From Candidatus Rokuibacteriota bacterium (GTDB taxonomy: Bacteria > Methylomirabilota > Methylomirabilia > Rokubacteriales > CSP1-6), in the NCBI GenBank assembly GCA_003221695.1, contig QHSX01000061.1, positions 20,699-84,698 on the forward strand: a DNA stretch of 64,000 nt. Reading direction: 5' to 3'. This document shows, piece after piece, positions 43,310 through 51,493 of the stretch (positions are counted from its first letter, which is position 1; every line of letters starts with the position of its first letter). Below the pieces are notes generated by a model. It made no database searches. It saw only the letters and a program-made list of their open reading frames with translations, and was not told where the DNA came from. Made by a program: the position numbers and the translations under genes.

Positions 43310-44235
43310 GCCTTGTCGAACGCCAGGAGCGCCAGGAGCGCCGGCAGGTAGAGAAGCGAGGCGAGGAGCACGCGGCGTGCCGCGCCGGTCGAGGGCACGA
43401 GCGCCTGCCAGGCGCCCAGCGTGGCGAACGCCGCGCCCAGGAAGAACGCCCCGACGAAGTAGACCGGACCCGCGATCCCGATCAGCGTCGGCAGGAGACT
43501 CACGACGAGGAGCGCGAGACACCCCGTCACGATCTGCCGCTCGGTACTGCTTCCCTCGGCGTCCACGACCGGCAGCAAGCGGACGCCGGCGCGGGCGTAG
43601 TCGTCACGGTAGAGCCGGGCGATCGCGAGCGTGTGCGGGAGTTGCCAGAGGAAGAGAATTCCGAACAGGACCCACGCGCCGACGCCCAGGTCCTCACGCG
43701 CCGCCACCCAGCCCGTCACGGGCGGGAGCGCCCCGGGCACGGCGCCGACGAGCGTGCACAGCGGTGTCCTGAGCTTGAGCGGCGTGTACACGAACAGGTA
43801 CAGCGCCGCCGTGGCGAGGGTGACCGTGAGCGCGAGACCGCTCACGAACGCAGCGGTGTAGAGGAGGCCCAGGGCCGTGAGCACACTCCCGAACAGGAGC
43901 CCCTCGAGCGGCGCGAGCCGGCCGTCCGGCAAGGGCCGCGTCCGGGTGCGCTCCATGCGCGCGTCAACCTCGCGCTCCCAGTACTGGTTCAGCGCGAGCG
44001 CGCCGCCCGCCGCCAGGAGCGTGCCGACCAGAAGGTGCAGCAGGCGCGCGTAGTCCGGCGCGCCTGTCAGGCCGACGTAGTAGCCCACGGCCGTCGTCAC
44101 GAGGATCATGAGAACCACCCGCGGTTTCGCGAGGGCGACCAGGTCGGCGAGCACGCGGCGTCGCTCGCGCGCGATCGAGGCCGCGATGACCGTCGGAGCC
44201 GCGAGATCGCCATGGACGCTGGGCGGCGGGGTCAT
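43306..44235 (-). CDS. ctaB: protoheme IX farnesyltransferase (heme O synthase)
   Basis: The protein has 309 residues from ATG 44235 (ATGA overlap with ctaA); the open frame continues upstream only as shadow of ctaA. Nine or so helices are predicted. The prenyl-diphosphate motif is ALNQYWEREVDARMERTRTR, followed by PLPDG. The second Asp-rich loop is ARLYRDDYARAGVRLLPVVD. It makes heme O from heme B and farnesyl diphosphate for the oxidase. Its place between heme A synthase and oxidase genes is standard. Confidence 0.95.
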   Translation of the reverse strand: MTPPPSVHGDLAAPTVIAASIARERRRVLADLVALAKPRVVLMILVTTAVGYYVGLTGAPDYARLLHLLVGTLLAAGGALALNQYWEREVDARMERTRTRPLPDGRLAPLEGLLFGSVLTALGLLYTAAFVSGLALTVTLATAALYLFVYTPLKLRTPLCTLVGAVPGALPPVTGWVAAREDLGVGAWVLFGILFLWQLPHTLAIARLYRDDYARAGVRLLPVVDAEGSSTERQIVTGCLALLVVSLLPTLIGIAGPVYFVGAFFLGAAFATLGAWQALVPSTGAARRVLLASLLYLPALLALLAFDKA

Positions 44236-45290
44236 TGTAGCGAGGGCCGTGAGGCCGCGACACTTCGTGGGTGGCCTGCTCCAGGTGCGACCCGGTTCCG
44301 TTCGTCTCCCGCCATCGCGTCCAGCGGCCGTGAGGGCGCGACACTTCGTGGGTGGCCTGCTCCAGGTGCGACCCGGTTCCGTTCGTCTCCCGCCATCGCG
44401 TCCAGCGGCCGTGAGGGCGCGACACTTCGTGGGTGGCCTGCTCCAGGTGCGACCCGGTTCCGTTCGTCTCCCGCCATCGCGTCCAGCGGCCGTGAGGCCG
44501 CGACACTTCGTGGCGCGAGGCGATGGGCGACCGGCAGAACGAGCATCGTCGTCTGTCCGCCCGGGATCCCGATCGGCGAGAATCGCGCGAGGTAGCTCCC
44601 GACGCCGAGGAGCAGCTGGATACCGAGCAGCGCGAGGAGCGTCCGGGCGACCGGCGCGCCAACGGCGTCGGCGCTCCGCCGGAACCGCGCGGTCACGATC
44701 GGCACCACGGCGAAGACGGCCACGGCGCCCGCGAGGTGGAGCGCGAGCCAGCCCGCGTGGGTCAGGAGGGCGCCGAGGACGATCTGGAAGTACACCACGA
44801 CGCCGGCGGTAAGCGTCAGTCGGCGGAGCGACGGATCCACGTCGTACGGCGGGTGCTCCGCTGCGCGGGAGGTGAGGAACGCGATCGCTGAAAGCAACCC
44901 GAAGAACGCCTGGGCCAGGCTCCCGTGGACGATCGCGAGCGTGTCCGCCAGGAGAACCACCCGGAGCCCGCCGAGCACGCCCTGGGCGACGACGACCACC
45001 ACGGCGGCCAGGCCGAGCCAGCGGAGCCGCCCGCCGGCGCGCCAGAGTGTCGCGGCCAGGCCAAGCGTCAGGAGCCCTACCAGAGCGCCGATCAGCCGGT
45101 GGCTGTGCTCGTAGAAGATCCCCCCGACCATTTGGGGCCACGGGAACAACAGGAGGTTGTACCCGAAGGTACTCGGCCAGTCCGGTACGGCCAGGGCCGC
45201 GCCCGTGTTCGTGACGAGCCCCCCGAACAGGATCAGCACGAACGTCGCCGCCAGCGTGACGAGCGTCACTCGGTGCGCCACCGCCCTCAC
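44232..45290 (-). CDS. ctaA: heme A synthase (COX15/CtaA) with repeat-derived C-terminus
   Basis: The protein has 352 residues from GTG 45290. Seven helices are recognisable, with FGGLVTNTGAALAVPDWPST and IFYEHSHRLIGALVGLLTLG, a heme-ligand His in VHGSLAQAFFGLL, THAGWLALHLAGAVAVF and a seventh helix TLLALLGIQLLLGVGSYLAR. After MLVLPVAHR, where the eighth helix should follow, the protein switches to about 90 residues of three 27-residue repeats with no hydrophobic segment. The normal last helix is therefore missing or displaced. The enzyme converts heme O to heme A; whether this form is active is unclear. Confidence 0.85.
   Translation of the reverse strand: MRAVAHRVTLVTLAATFVLILFGGLVTNTGAALAVPDWPSTFGYNLLLFPWPQMVGGIFYEHSHRLIGALVGLLTLGLAATLWRAGGRLRWLGLAAVVVVVAQGVLGGLRVVLLADTLAIVHGSLAQAFFGLLSAIAFLTSRAAEHPPYDVDPSLRRLTLTAGVVVYFQIVLGALLTHAGWLALHLAGAVAVFAVVPIVTARFRRSADAVGAPVARTLLALLGIQLLLGVGSYLARFSPIGIPGGQTTMLVLPVAHRLAPRSVAASRPLDAMAGDERNRVAPGAGHPRSVAPSRPLDAMAGDERNRVAPGAGHPRSVAPSRPLDAMAGDERNRVAPGAGHPRSVAASRPSLQ
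44245..44513. repeat. 81-bp tandem repeat, three full copies plus 26 bases
   Basis: The motif CACTTCGTGG recurs at 44261, 44342, 44423 and 44504, exactly 81 bases apart; copies are nearly identical, differing only at one position (GAGGCCGCG in the outer copies, GAGGGCGCG in the inner ones). The period equals 27 codons, so copy number change keeps the ctaA frame. The array lies inside the 3' end of ctaA on the minus strand, up to 10 bases before the ctaB start. Confidence 0.95.
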
Positions 45291-45294
45291 CGGT

Positions 45295-47049
45295 TCAGTG
45301 GCGCCGCGCTCCAGCGGCGGTGACCGGCGGCGCCGTCTGTGGCAGCCAGTCGTCCCTGGACTCGGGCGAGCTGTACTCGTACGGACCGCGGTACACCGTC
45401 GGCAGCGTCGGCCCCCAGTTCAGGTGCGGCGGCGGCGACGACGCGGTCCACTCGAGCGTGTTCGCGTTCCACGGATTCAGCGGCGCCTTCTTCCCGGCGA
45501 AGAGGGACCAGAAGAAGTTGATGACGAAGGGGATCTGCCCCAGGCCCAGAAGGAGCGCCGACACCGTGATGAACACGTTCCAGTGCTGCTGATGCTGGAG
45601 GAACTCGTACTGCATCGGGTTGTAGATGCGCCGCATCTGGCCGCCGACGCCGATGATGTGCATCGGGAAGAACGTGAGGTTGAAGAAGACGAACGTCGGC
45701 CAGAAGTGGAGGTGCCCCAGGACCGTGTTCGTCATTCGGCCGAACATCTTCGGGAACCAGTAGTAGATCGCCGCGAACGCGCCGAAAATCGAGCCGCCGA
45801 AGACGACGTAGTGAATGTGCGCGACGATGAAGTACGTGTCCTGGATGTAGATGTCGACCGGCGTGGACGCCATGAAGATACCCGAGAGCCCGCCGATGAC
45901 GAACATCGAGACGAACGCGAGCGCGTTCAGCATCGGCACGGTGAACTGGATCCGGGCGCCCCAGAGCGTACCGAGCCAGTTGAACGTCTTGATGGCCGAT
46001 GGCACGGCGATGATCATCGTGGTCACGGTGAAGGCCATCCCGAGCGCCGGGTTCATGCCGCTCACGAACATGTGGTGGCCGTAGACGACCCACGAGAGGA
46101 ACGCGATGGCGATCATCGAGAAGGCCATCGCGTGGTAGCCGAAGATCGGCTTACGGCAGAAGACCGGAAGGATCTCCGAGGCAATGCCCATCGCGGGCAG
46201 GATCAGGATATACACCTCGGGGTGGCCGAAGTACCAGAAGAGGTGCTGCCACAGGAGCGGCTCGCCGCCGCCCGACGGTTTGAACCAGCTCGTCCCGAGC
46301 GTGCGGTCGAAGAGGAGCATCGCGACGCCCGAAGTGAGGACCGGCAGCGCCAGCAGGAGCAGGATCGCGGTGATGAAGAGCGACCAGACCACCAGCGGCA
46401 TCCGAAAGAGCTTCATGCCCGGCGCCCGCATGTTGATGATCGTCGTGATGTAGTTGATCGCGCCCATCATCGACGAGATGCCGAGGACGAAGAGGCTGAT
46501 GCACCAGAGGTTCTGTCCCCAGTTCACTCCCGTGTACTCCGGCACCGCGGACAGCGGCGCGTAGGAGGTCCACCCCGCGGCGGCGTGGCCGCCCGGCACG
46601 AAGAAGCCGGCGAGCATGAGCACGCCGGCGAGCGCGGCGACCCAGAACGACAGCATGTTGAGGAACGGGAACGCCATGTCCCGGGCGCCGATCATCAGCG
46701 GAATGCAGAAGTTCCCGAAGGCGCCCGCCAGGATCGGCATGATCACGAAGAAGATCATGATCGTGGCATGCATGGTGAACGCCATGTTGTACTGCGAGGG
46801 CTCGAGGATCCCCCCCGTTTCCGTGAGGATCCGCCCCAGCCCCGGCACCGGCGTCTCGGGCCACGCGAGCTCCCAGCGGACGACGAGCGCCAGCAGGCCC
46901 CCGAGGATCATCATCAAGAGCCCGAGGAACAGGAACTGCCGGGCGATCATCTTATGGTCCGTGGAAAAGACGTAGGTCCGGATGAAGCCGAGCTCGTGGT
47001 GTCCGGCGTGCTCGACGTGCGCATGCGCGCTCGCGCTGGTGACGCTCAT
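45295..47049 (-). CDS. ctaD: cytochrome c oxidase subunit I
   Basis: The protein has 584 residues from ATG 47049; the longer frame is shadow of subunit II. Twelve helices are expected. Heme a ligand His is in YNMAFTMHATIMIFFVIMPI, and the CuB and cross-linked Tyr site is FWYFGHPEVYILILPAMGIA, keeping the Glu typical of A1-type oxidases. Further CuB ligands are in VYGHHMFVSGM, and the heme a and a3 His pair is in DTYFIVAHIHYVVFGG. It reduces oxygen and pumps protons. It overlaps subunit II by four bases and lies 4 bases before ctaA. Confidence 0.97.
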   Translation of the reverse strand: MSVTSASAHAHVEHAGHHELGFIRTYVFSTDHKMIARQFLFLGLLMMILGGLLALVVRWELAWPETPVPGLGRILTETGGILEPSQYNMAFTMHATIMIFFVIMPILAGAFGNFCIPLMIGARDMAFPFLNMLSFWVAALAGVLMLAGFFVPGGHAAAGWTSYAPLSAVPEYTGVNWGQNLWCISLFVLGISSMMGAINYITTIINMRAPGMKLFRMPLVVWSLFITAILLLLALPVLTSGVAMLLFDRTLGTSWFKPSGGGEPLLWQHLFWYFGHPEVYILILPAMGIASEILPVFCRKPIFGYHAMAFSMIAIAFLSWVVYGHHMFVSGMNPALGMAFTVTTMIIAVPSAIKTFNWLGTLWGARIQFTVPMLNALAFVSMFVIGGLSGIFMASTPVDIYIQDTYFIVAHIHYVVFGGSIFGAFAAIYYWFPKMFGRMTNTVLGHLHFWPTFVFFNLTFFPMHIIGVGGQMRRIYNPMQYEFLQHQQHWNVFITVSALLLGLGQIPFVINFFWSLFAGKKAPLNPWNANTLEWTASSPPPHLNWGPTLPTVYRGPYEYSSPESRDDWLPQTAPPVTAAGARRH

Positions 47050-47693
47050 TTCTTGCCCTTTCCCTCCAGGTTCTCGGCCGCCCACTGGGCGTACTCCTCG
47101 GGCGTGTGCACGTAGATCCAGCCGCGCATCCCGGAGTGGCCGAACCCGCACAGCTCGGCGCACGGCCACTCGTACTTGCCCGGCTTCATCACCTCGAACC
47201 ACTGGACGATCTCGCGGCCCGGCACCGCGTCCTGCTTCATGCGGAACTGCGGGACGAAGAAGCTGTGGATCACGTCCTGCGACCTGAGGTGCACCCGGAC
47301 CACCTTGTTGACCGGCACGTGCATCTCGTCGAGGAAGACCTTGTCGCTCCCCGGGTAGCCGACCTGCCAGTTGAACTGCTTTGCCGTCACGTTGACGTCG
47401 AAGTCGGTCGGGGGCACGTGCATCTTGATCTTCGACCACGCCGGCACGCTGAGGAACGTCAGGATGACGAGGATCAACGCCGGCACGATCGTCCACGCGA
47501 TCTCGAGCGGGGTGTTGCCGTGCGTGTACCGCGCCCTCCGCCCGGGCCGGTCCCGGTACATCACGATGAACGCGAGCATCGTGACGAAGACGAGGACGAA
47601 CGTCGCGCCGGTGATGTAGTAGATGAGATGGAACAGCCAGTCGATCTCCTGCCCGTACGTCGACACGTTTTCCGGCAGCCACCAGTCGAGCAT
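47046..47693 (-). CDS. ctaC: cytochrome c oxidase subunit II
   Basis: The protein has 215 residues. Two helices (about 20-45 and 68-88) are followed by a cupredoxin domain. The CuA ligands are complete: His in DVIHSFFVPQ and the block CAELCGFGHSGMRGW. A Trp-rich electron entry site is in AKQFNWQVGYPG. It has no fused cytochrome c domain, so it is not a caa3 subunit II proper and would need a separate cytochrome c donor, several of which are encoded upstream. There is no signal peptide. Confidence 0.96.
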   Translation of the reverse strand: MLDWWLPENVSTYGQEIDWLFHLIYYITGATFVLVFVTMLAFIVMYRDRPGRRARYTHGNTPLEIAWTIVPALILVILTFLSVPAWSKIKMHVPPTDFDVNVTAKQFNWQVGYPGSDKVFLDEMHVPVNKVVRVHLRSQDVIHSFFVPQFRMKQDAVPGREIVQWFEVMKPGKYEWPCAELCGFGHSGMRGWIYVHTPEEYAQWAAENLEGKGKK

Positions 47694-47712
47694 GCTCGCG
47701 AGCCTCCCCGCC

Positions 47713-48411
47713 CTACTTCTTCATCTCAAAGCTGACCTTCGCCACCTGGCCCGCCTTGACGTCGACTTCCTTCGTCTGCTTGCCGAGGGTCTCGTGCCAC
47801 ACCTCGACCGTCTGCTTGCCCGCCGGTACGCTCTCGATCTTCGCGGCGCCGCCGGCATCCGTGACGGCGAAGAACGGGGTTGGCAGGACCGCCACCCACC
47901 CGAGCATCCAGCTGTGCACGTCGCAGGTCAGCTTGATGATCTCGGGCTTCTCGAACTTCTCCATCATCAGCTTCTTGAACTTCGGCTGGGCCTTGTTGAT
48001 GGACGGGTTCGCCGTCGAGTACGTGTGGATGTTGTGCAGGATGTCGTCGGAGTTCTTGAGGTCGAGCTCGCCCGGCATCATTGCCGTCACGTGCGGGACG
48101 AACTTGCACCCGTGCTGGTCGACCGTCACCTTCGCCATCCTCGGCGCGCCCTTGGCGCTGGGAACGGAGACGACGGCATTGGCCAGGCCCTTGTTGGAGC
48201 CGACCACGACCTTCTCGATCACGGCCTCGGTCCCGCACTTCTCGGTGTCCTTGTTGACCTTGAGCTTCTCGACGACGGGCGCGCCGTTGTACGTGACCGT
48301 GACCTCGACCGTGCCCCCGCCTTGCGCGTCCACCGGGCCGGGACGCTGGACGAACAGGAGGACGCCCGCCACGACCGCCGCCGCCAGGACAGCTCCGAGT
48401 GCTCTCCGCAT
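47713..48411 (-). CDS. secreted cupredoxin-like protein, paralogue of the 40385-41194 product
   Basis: The protein has 232 residues with a signal peptide or anchor (residues 1 to about 29). A first beta domain includes VEVTVTYNGAPVVEKLKVNK and a Cys in DTEKCGTEAV. The copper-site-like residues are in NSDDILHNIHTYSTANPS and IIKLTCDVHSWMLGWVAVLP (His, Cys, His, Met). The last 60 residues are a carboxypeptidase-regulatory-like fold (IESVPAGKQTVEVWHETLGK). The gene lies 19 bases before subunit II. It may donate electrons or carry copper; the family has no settled function. Confidence 0.88.
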   Translation of the reverse strand: MRRALGAVLAAAVVAGVLLFVQRPGPVDAQGGGTVEVTVTYNGAPVVEKLKVNKDTEKCGTEAVIEKVVVGSNKGLANAVVSVPSAKGAPRMAKVTVDQHGCKFVPHVTAMMPGELDLKNSDDILHNIHTYSTANPSINKAQPKFKKLMMEKFEKPEIIKLTCDVHSWMLGWVAVLPTPFFAVTDAGGAAKIESVPAGKQTVEVWHETLGKQTKEVDVKAGQVAKVSFEMKK

Positions 48412-48437
48412 TGCTCTTTACTCCTCCACCCGCGAGG

Positions 48438-49934
48438 TTACGCGCGTTTGTTCGCGACGCGAACCACGAGCAGCATCGCCGCCAACGTGAGGATCGCCAC
48501 GACCGGAGGAACGACGAAACGGCGGTTCGATTGAGGCTCCTCCAGCCGCAGATAGTACCATGAGGTCAGGGACATCTTCGTCCCGGTCTCCCCGGCGCCG
48601 CCGTCCCACGCCTGGAACGCGATCGGCAGGAAGACCGCCGGTTGGAACGTGGGCCGGTCGGGGCCCTTCGACGCGAGCGGGCGCTTGAGGACGAGTCGGT
48701 ACTGGCCGTTCGCGTACACGGCCGTACCCGTCGCCTCGCTGCCCGCGAGCGGCGTGATCCTGGTCGGCCCGTTCGCGGTCGCTTCGGTCGCGCCCTTGCC
48801 CGTCTCCCATCGCAGCAGGTACACGGCGTCCGCGTCTCCGCCCATGAGGAAGTACGGGCGCTCCGCGCCCTCGGCGACCTTCCGGGGAAACTGGAGCGAG
48901 ACGGCGTCGGGCAACGCCTTCCTCGCGGCGTCCACCGCCGACTGCGTCGGGTCGTCCCAGACCACGTGGAAGGCGATCTCCTTGTCGTTCCACGCGGCTC
49001 GCAGGACCACCATGTCGATGGAGGGATTGAAGTTCCTCGGGTCGATGGTCACCTGGCCCACCAGGGGAATGTTCTGGGGGGCGATCCGCCGCCAGAACTC
49101 CGCGTCGGGGTCGTTCGGGATGTCGCCCTTCGCCGCCTGGGCCGACAGGAGCGTCGCGTAGTTGGGCGCCTCGGGCCCGAGGGACGCGATGTAGTTCGCC
49201 AGGTGCCAGAGGTCCTCGGGCTTCTCGACCGAGTCGACGAACGACGGCATGGGCGTGCCGAGCACGCCGGTCGCGAGCCGCATCGCGATCTCGGCGCGGC
49301 CGCCGCCGCCGCGGAAGTTCCACCGCTTCGTCAGATTCGCGGGCCGGATCGGATGGCCCCATTCGTCCTTGAGCTCGGCGCGCGAGGGACCGTCGGCCCG
49401 GCCCTCGGCGCCGTGACACTTGTTGCACTCGATCGCCTCGTACATCTCCTTGCCCCGCTTGATCGACTCCGGCGACGAGGCGACCTCCTTCGGCAGCTCC
49501 TGCTTCTTCGGCGTCTCCTTGAACTTGTCCGGCGCGAACGTCTTGAGATCGGCGACCAGGTTCCACCGGTCCTTTTCTGGCAGGATGTCCCACGCCGGCA
49601 TGAACGTGCCCGGCATGCCGCGGGTGATCACGTCGAAGAGGTCCCGGTCCGTCGGCGCCTTGTTCAGCGTGGTGCGGATCTTGTAAATCCCCGTGGTGAA
49701 ATCGCGCGGCCGCGGATCGAGGAGGTCGGCGGCCGGCCCCTTGCCGTCGCCCTTCTCCCCGTGGCACAGCGCGCACTTTTTCTCGTAGACCGCCTTCCCG
49801 GCCTGGGCATCACCCTGCTGCGCTCCCGCCGGCGAAGCCACCGCGAGAAGGGCGACTGCCACGAGGCACGCGCTCGCGAAGAGGGTGCGGGCGGCGCGGT
49901 GCGGCCGTCCGAGGCCCGTGGAGTCAGGACGCAT
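48438..49934 (-). CDS. di-heme cytochrome c with ethylbenzene-dehydrogenase-like heme-binding domain
   Basis: The protein has 498 residues with a signal peptide (cleavage near PAGA-QQ). Two class I cytochrome c domains follow (CALCH in YEKKCALCHGEKGDGKG, CNKCH in AIECNKCHGAEGRADGP), each with a distal Met (GMPGTFMPAW and GTPMPSFVD). Residues of about 275-465 resemble the EB_dh/gamma-subunit heme-b-binding domain (QVTIDPRNFNPSIDMVVLRA then IAFHVVWDDPT). A C-terminal helix (VVPPVVAILTLAAMLLVVRV) anchors it in the membrane. It is the third cytochrome gene after the CydA-like gene and is well placed to pass electrons toward subunit II. Confidence 0.9.
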   Translation of the reverse strand: MRPDSTGLGRPHRAARTLFASACLVAVALLAVASPAGAQQGDAQAGKAVYEKKCALCHGEKGDGKGPAADLLDPRPRDFTTGIYKIRTTLNKAPTDRDLFDVITRGMPGTFMPAWDILPEKDRWNLVADLKTFAPDKFKETPKKQELPKEVASSPESIKRGKEMYEAIECNKCHGAEGRADGPSRAELKDEWGHPIRPANLTKRWNFRGGGGRAEIAMRLATGVLGTPMPSFVDSVEKPEDLWHLANYIASLGPEAPNYATLLSAQAAKGDIPNDPDAEFWRRIAPQNIPLVGQVTIDPRNFNPSIDMVVLRAAWNDKEIAFHVVWDDPTQSAVDAARKALPDAVSLQFPRKVAEGAERPYFLMGGDADAVYLLRWETGKGATEATANGPTRITPLAGSEATGTAVYANGQYRLVLKRPLASKGPDRPTFQPAVFLPIAFQAWDGGAGETGTKMSLTSWYYLRLEEPQSNRRFVVPPVVAILTLAAMLLVVRVANKRA

Positions 49935-50686
49935 CAGTGCGCCGTCTCCCAGCGCCGCGGCTCCTGGCCGGTCGCGTCGTACAGGTACAGGGTGACCTGC
50001 CAGATCTGCTCCTCGGTCAGGCGGTCTTCCCACGCCGGCATCGCCGAGCTCCACGGCGTCGATTCCCTGGGCAGGCCCGGCCCACCCTTCGCGATCCGCC
50101 AGAAGAGGTACGACTCCTGCAGCATCGCGATCGTCCCGGGATCCTCGAAGTTGGCCGGTGGGGGGTTCAGCGCCGCGGCGAAGCGTCCGTGCCCGTCGAG
50201 ATTGTCGCCGTGGCAATACATGCAGTTCCGGACGTAGATCTCGCCCCCCGCCGCGACGTGCTTCTTCACGTTCGCCGCGTCCTTGCGGAGCGGGTTGTCG
50301 ACGCCCGAGATGTTGATCTCCTTGGACCGGAACTGGATGGAGCTCGGCGGCGCCGGATGCACCGCCCGCAGCTCCGCGGGCGCCTCCGGGCCCGCCGCCG
50401 CCTGCGTGTAGGCGTAGTAGCCGAGCAGGATCGGCAGGAGGACCGCGAGCACGAGGCGCACCGGCCGCCGGCCCGGATCGACGAGCGTCGCGCGGATCGG
50501 GTCGACGAAGGAGCGCCACGAGTCCGTGTCCGACGAGACGTAGATGAGCACCGCCAGGACCACCACGGCCATATAGATCTGGATCACGCTCCAGGGCGCG
50601 GGCGGACGGATGCCGAAGCGCAGCACCACGAACGCGCCGACGAGGATCACGACGGCCTGGACGAAGCGCGAGCGGAGGAAGCTCAT
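49934..50686 (-). CDS. membrane-anchored mono-heme cytochrome c
   Basis: The protein has 250 residues. Three helices are predicted (FVQAVVILVGAFVVLRFG, IYMAVVVLAVLIYVSSD and LVLAVLLPILLGYYAYT). The periplasmic heme domain has CMYCH in IYVRNCMYCHGDNLDGHGRF, with a distal Met in SSAMPAWEDRLTEEQIWQVT. Its last base and the next start share a TGATG overlap. The extra membrane helices suggest that it is a subunit of a complex, perhaps with the CydA-like protein. Confidence 0.9.
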   Translation of the reverse strand: MSFLRSRFVQAVVILVGAFVVLRFGIRPPAPWSVIQIYMAVVVLAVLIYVSSDTDSWRSFVDPIRATLVDPGRRPVRLVLAVLLPILLGYYAYTQAAAGPEAPAELRAVHPAPPSSIQFRSKEINISGVDNPLRKDAANVKKHVAAGGEIYVRNCMYCHGDNLDGHGRFAAALNPPPANFEDPGTIAMLQESYLFWRIAKGGPGLPRESTPWSSAMPAWEDRLTEEQIWQVTLYLYDATGQEPRRWETAH

Positions 50687-50693
50687 GCGGACG

Positions 50694-51491
50694 TCATTTG
50701 AGCGTCAGCAGGAAGGCGACGAGGTCGACGTACTCCTTCGCCGTCAGCGTCTGGCCGAACATCGGCGGCATGACGCCCTTCGGATAGCCCGCCACGGTCC
50801 CCATGGCCGCCGGGTTCAGGATCTTGCCCATGATGTACTCGGGTGTCTGGATCTTGGCGATCTGCGAGAGGTCGGGCCCGACGGGCGAGGCACCGATCTT
50901 CCCCGCCTTGTGACAGGCGATGCAGGCCCCCTTTCCAGCGAACACCGCTTCGCCCGCCCTCGGGTCGCCCGGCAGCTTGAGCTCGGCCGCCGCCCCTCCG
51001 GCCGCCGCGGCGCCGGCCGTCTTTGGAATGTCGTCGAGCGTCACGTCGACGGCGCCCCCGAGCGACTCGAGGAAGGCCACGATCGCCCACAGCTCGGACC
51101 GGTTGAGCCCGATGGGCGGCTTGTCGACGCGCGGCATGATGTTCGGGTACCCCTCGACGAGGTAGGCGCCGGGATCGAGGAGCGCTTCGATCAGGTACTG
51201 CTTGGCGGTGACGCCTGGCTTGCGCTTGGCGGCGCGGGCGCCGACCCCGGCCAGGTCAGGGGCGCGCGTGCCCTTCTCGCCGATCTTGTGGCAGACCTCG
51301 CACGTGCCTTTCGTGTGGAAGATCTGCTCCCCCGCCTTCACCAGCTGCACCGGCGTGACGTTGCCGCCCTCGAGGGAGAGCTCCTCCGGGGGCTTCGACT
51401 CGATCTGGGGAATCGAGTTCGCGAAGTACGTGTACGCGCCCATCACGGCGAGCGAGAAGACGCTGAGCTTGAGCCCGACCGGAACACGCAT
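50694..51491 (-). CDS. di-heme cytochrome c
   Basis: The protein has 265 residues with an N-terminal helix serving as signal or anchor (LKLSVFSLAVMGAYTYFA). Heme sites are CEVCH (IFHTKGTCEVCHKIGEKGTR) and CIACH (FAGKGACIACHKAGKIGASP). Distal Met candidates lie in YPNIMPRVDKPPIG and KGVMPPMFGQTLTAKEYVDL. A linker rich in Ala and Gly separates the domains. The gene lies 2 bases after the CydA-like gene and is likely its electron acceptor or donor. Confidence 0.92.
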   Translation of the reverse strand: MRVPVGLKLSVFSLAVMGAYTYFANSIPQIESKPPEELSLEGGNVTPVQLVKAGEQIFHTKGTCEVCHKIGEKGTRAPDLAGVGARAAKRKPGVTAKQYLIEALLDPGAYLVEGYPNIMPRVDKPPIGLNRSELWAIVAFLESLGGAVDVTLDDIPKTAGAAAAGGAAAELKLPGDPRAGEAVFAGKGACIACHKAGKIGASPVGPDLSQIAKIQTPEYIMGKILNPAAMGTVAGYPKGVMPPMFGQTLTAKEYVDLVAFLLTLK

Positions 51492-51493
51492 CG

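Noticed and set aside
44245..44513. CRISPR array
   Set aside because: The 81-base units are identical through their whole length with no unique spacers, and no cas genes are nearby; it is a coding tandem repeat.
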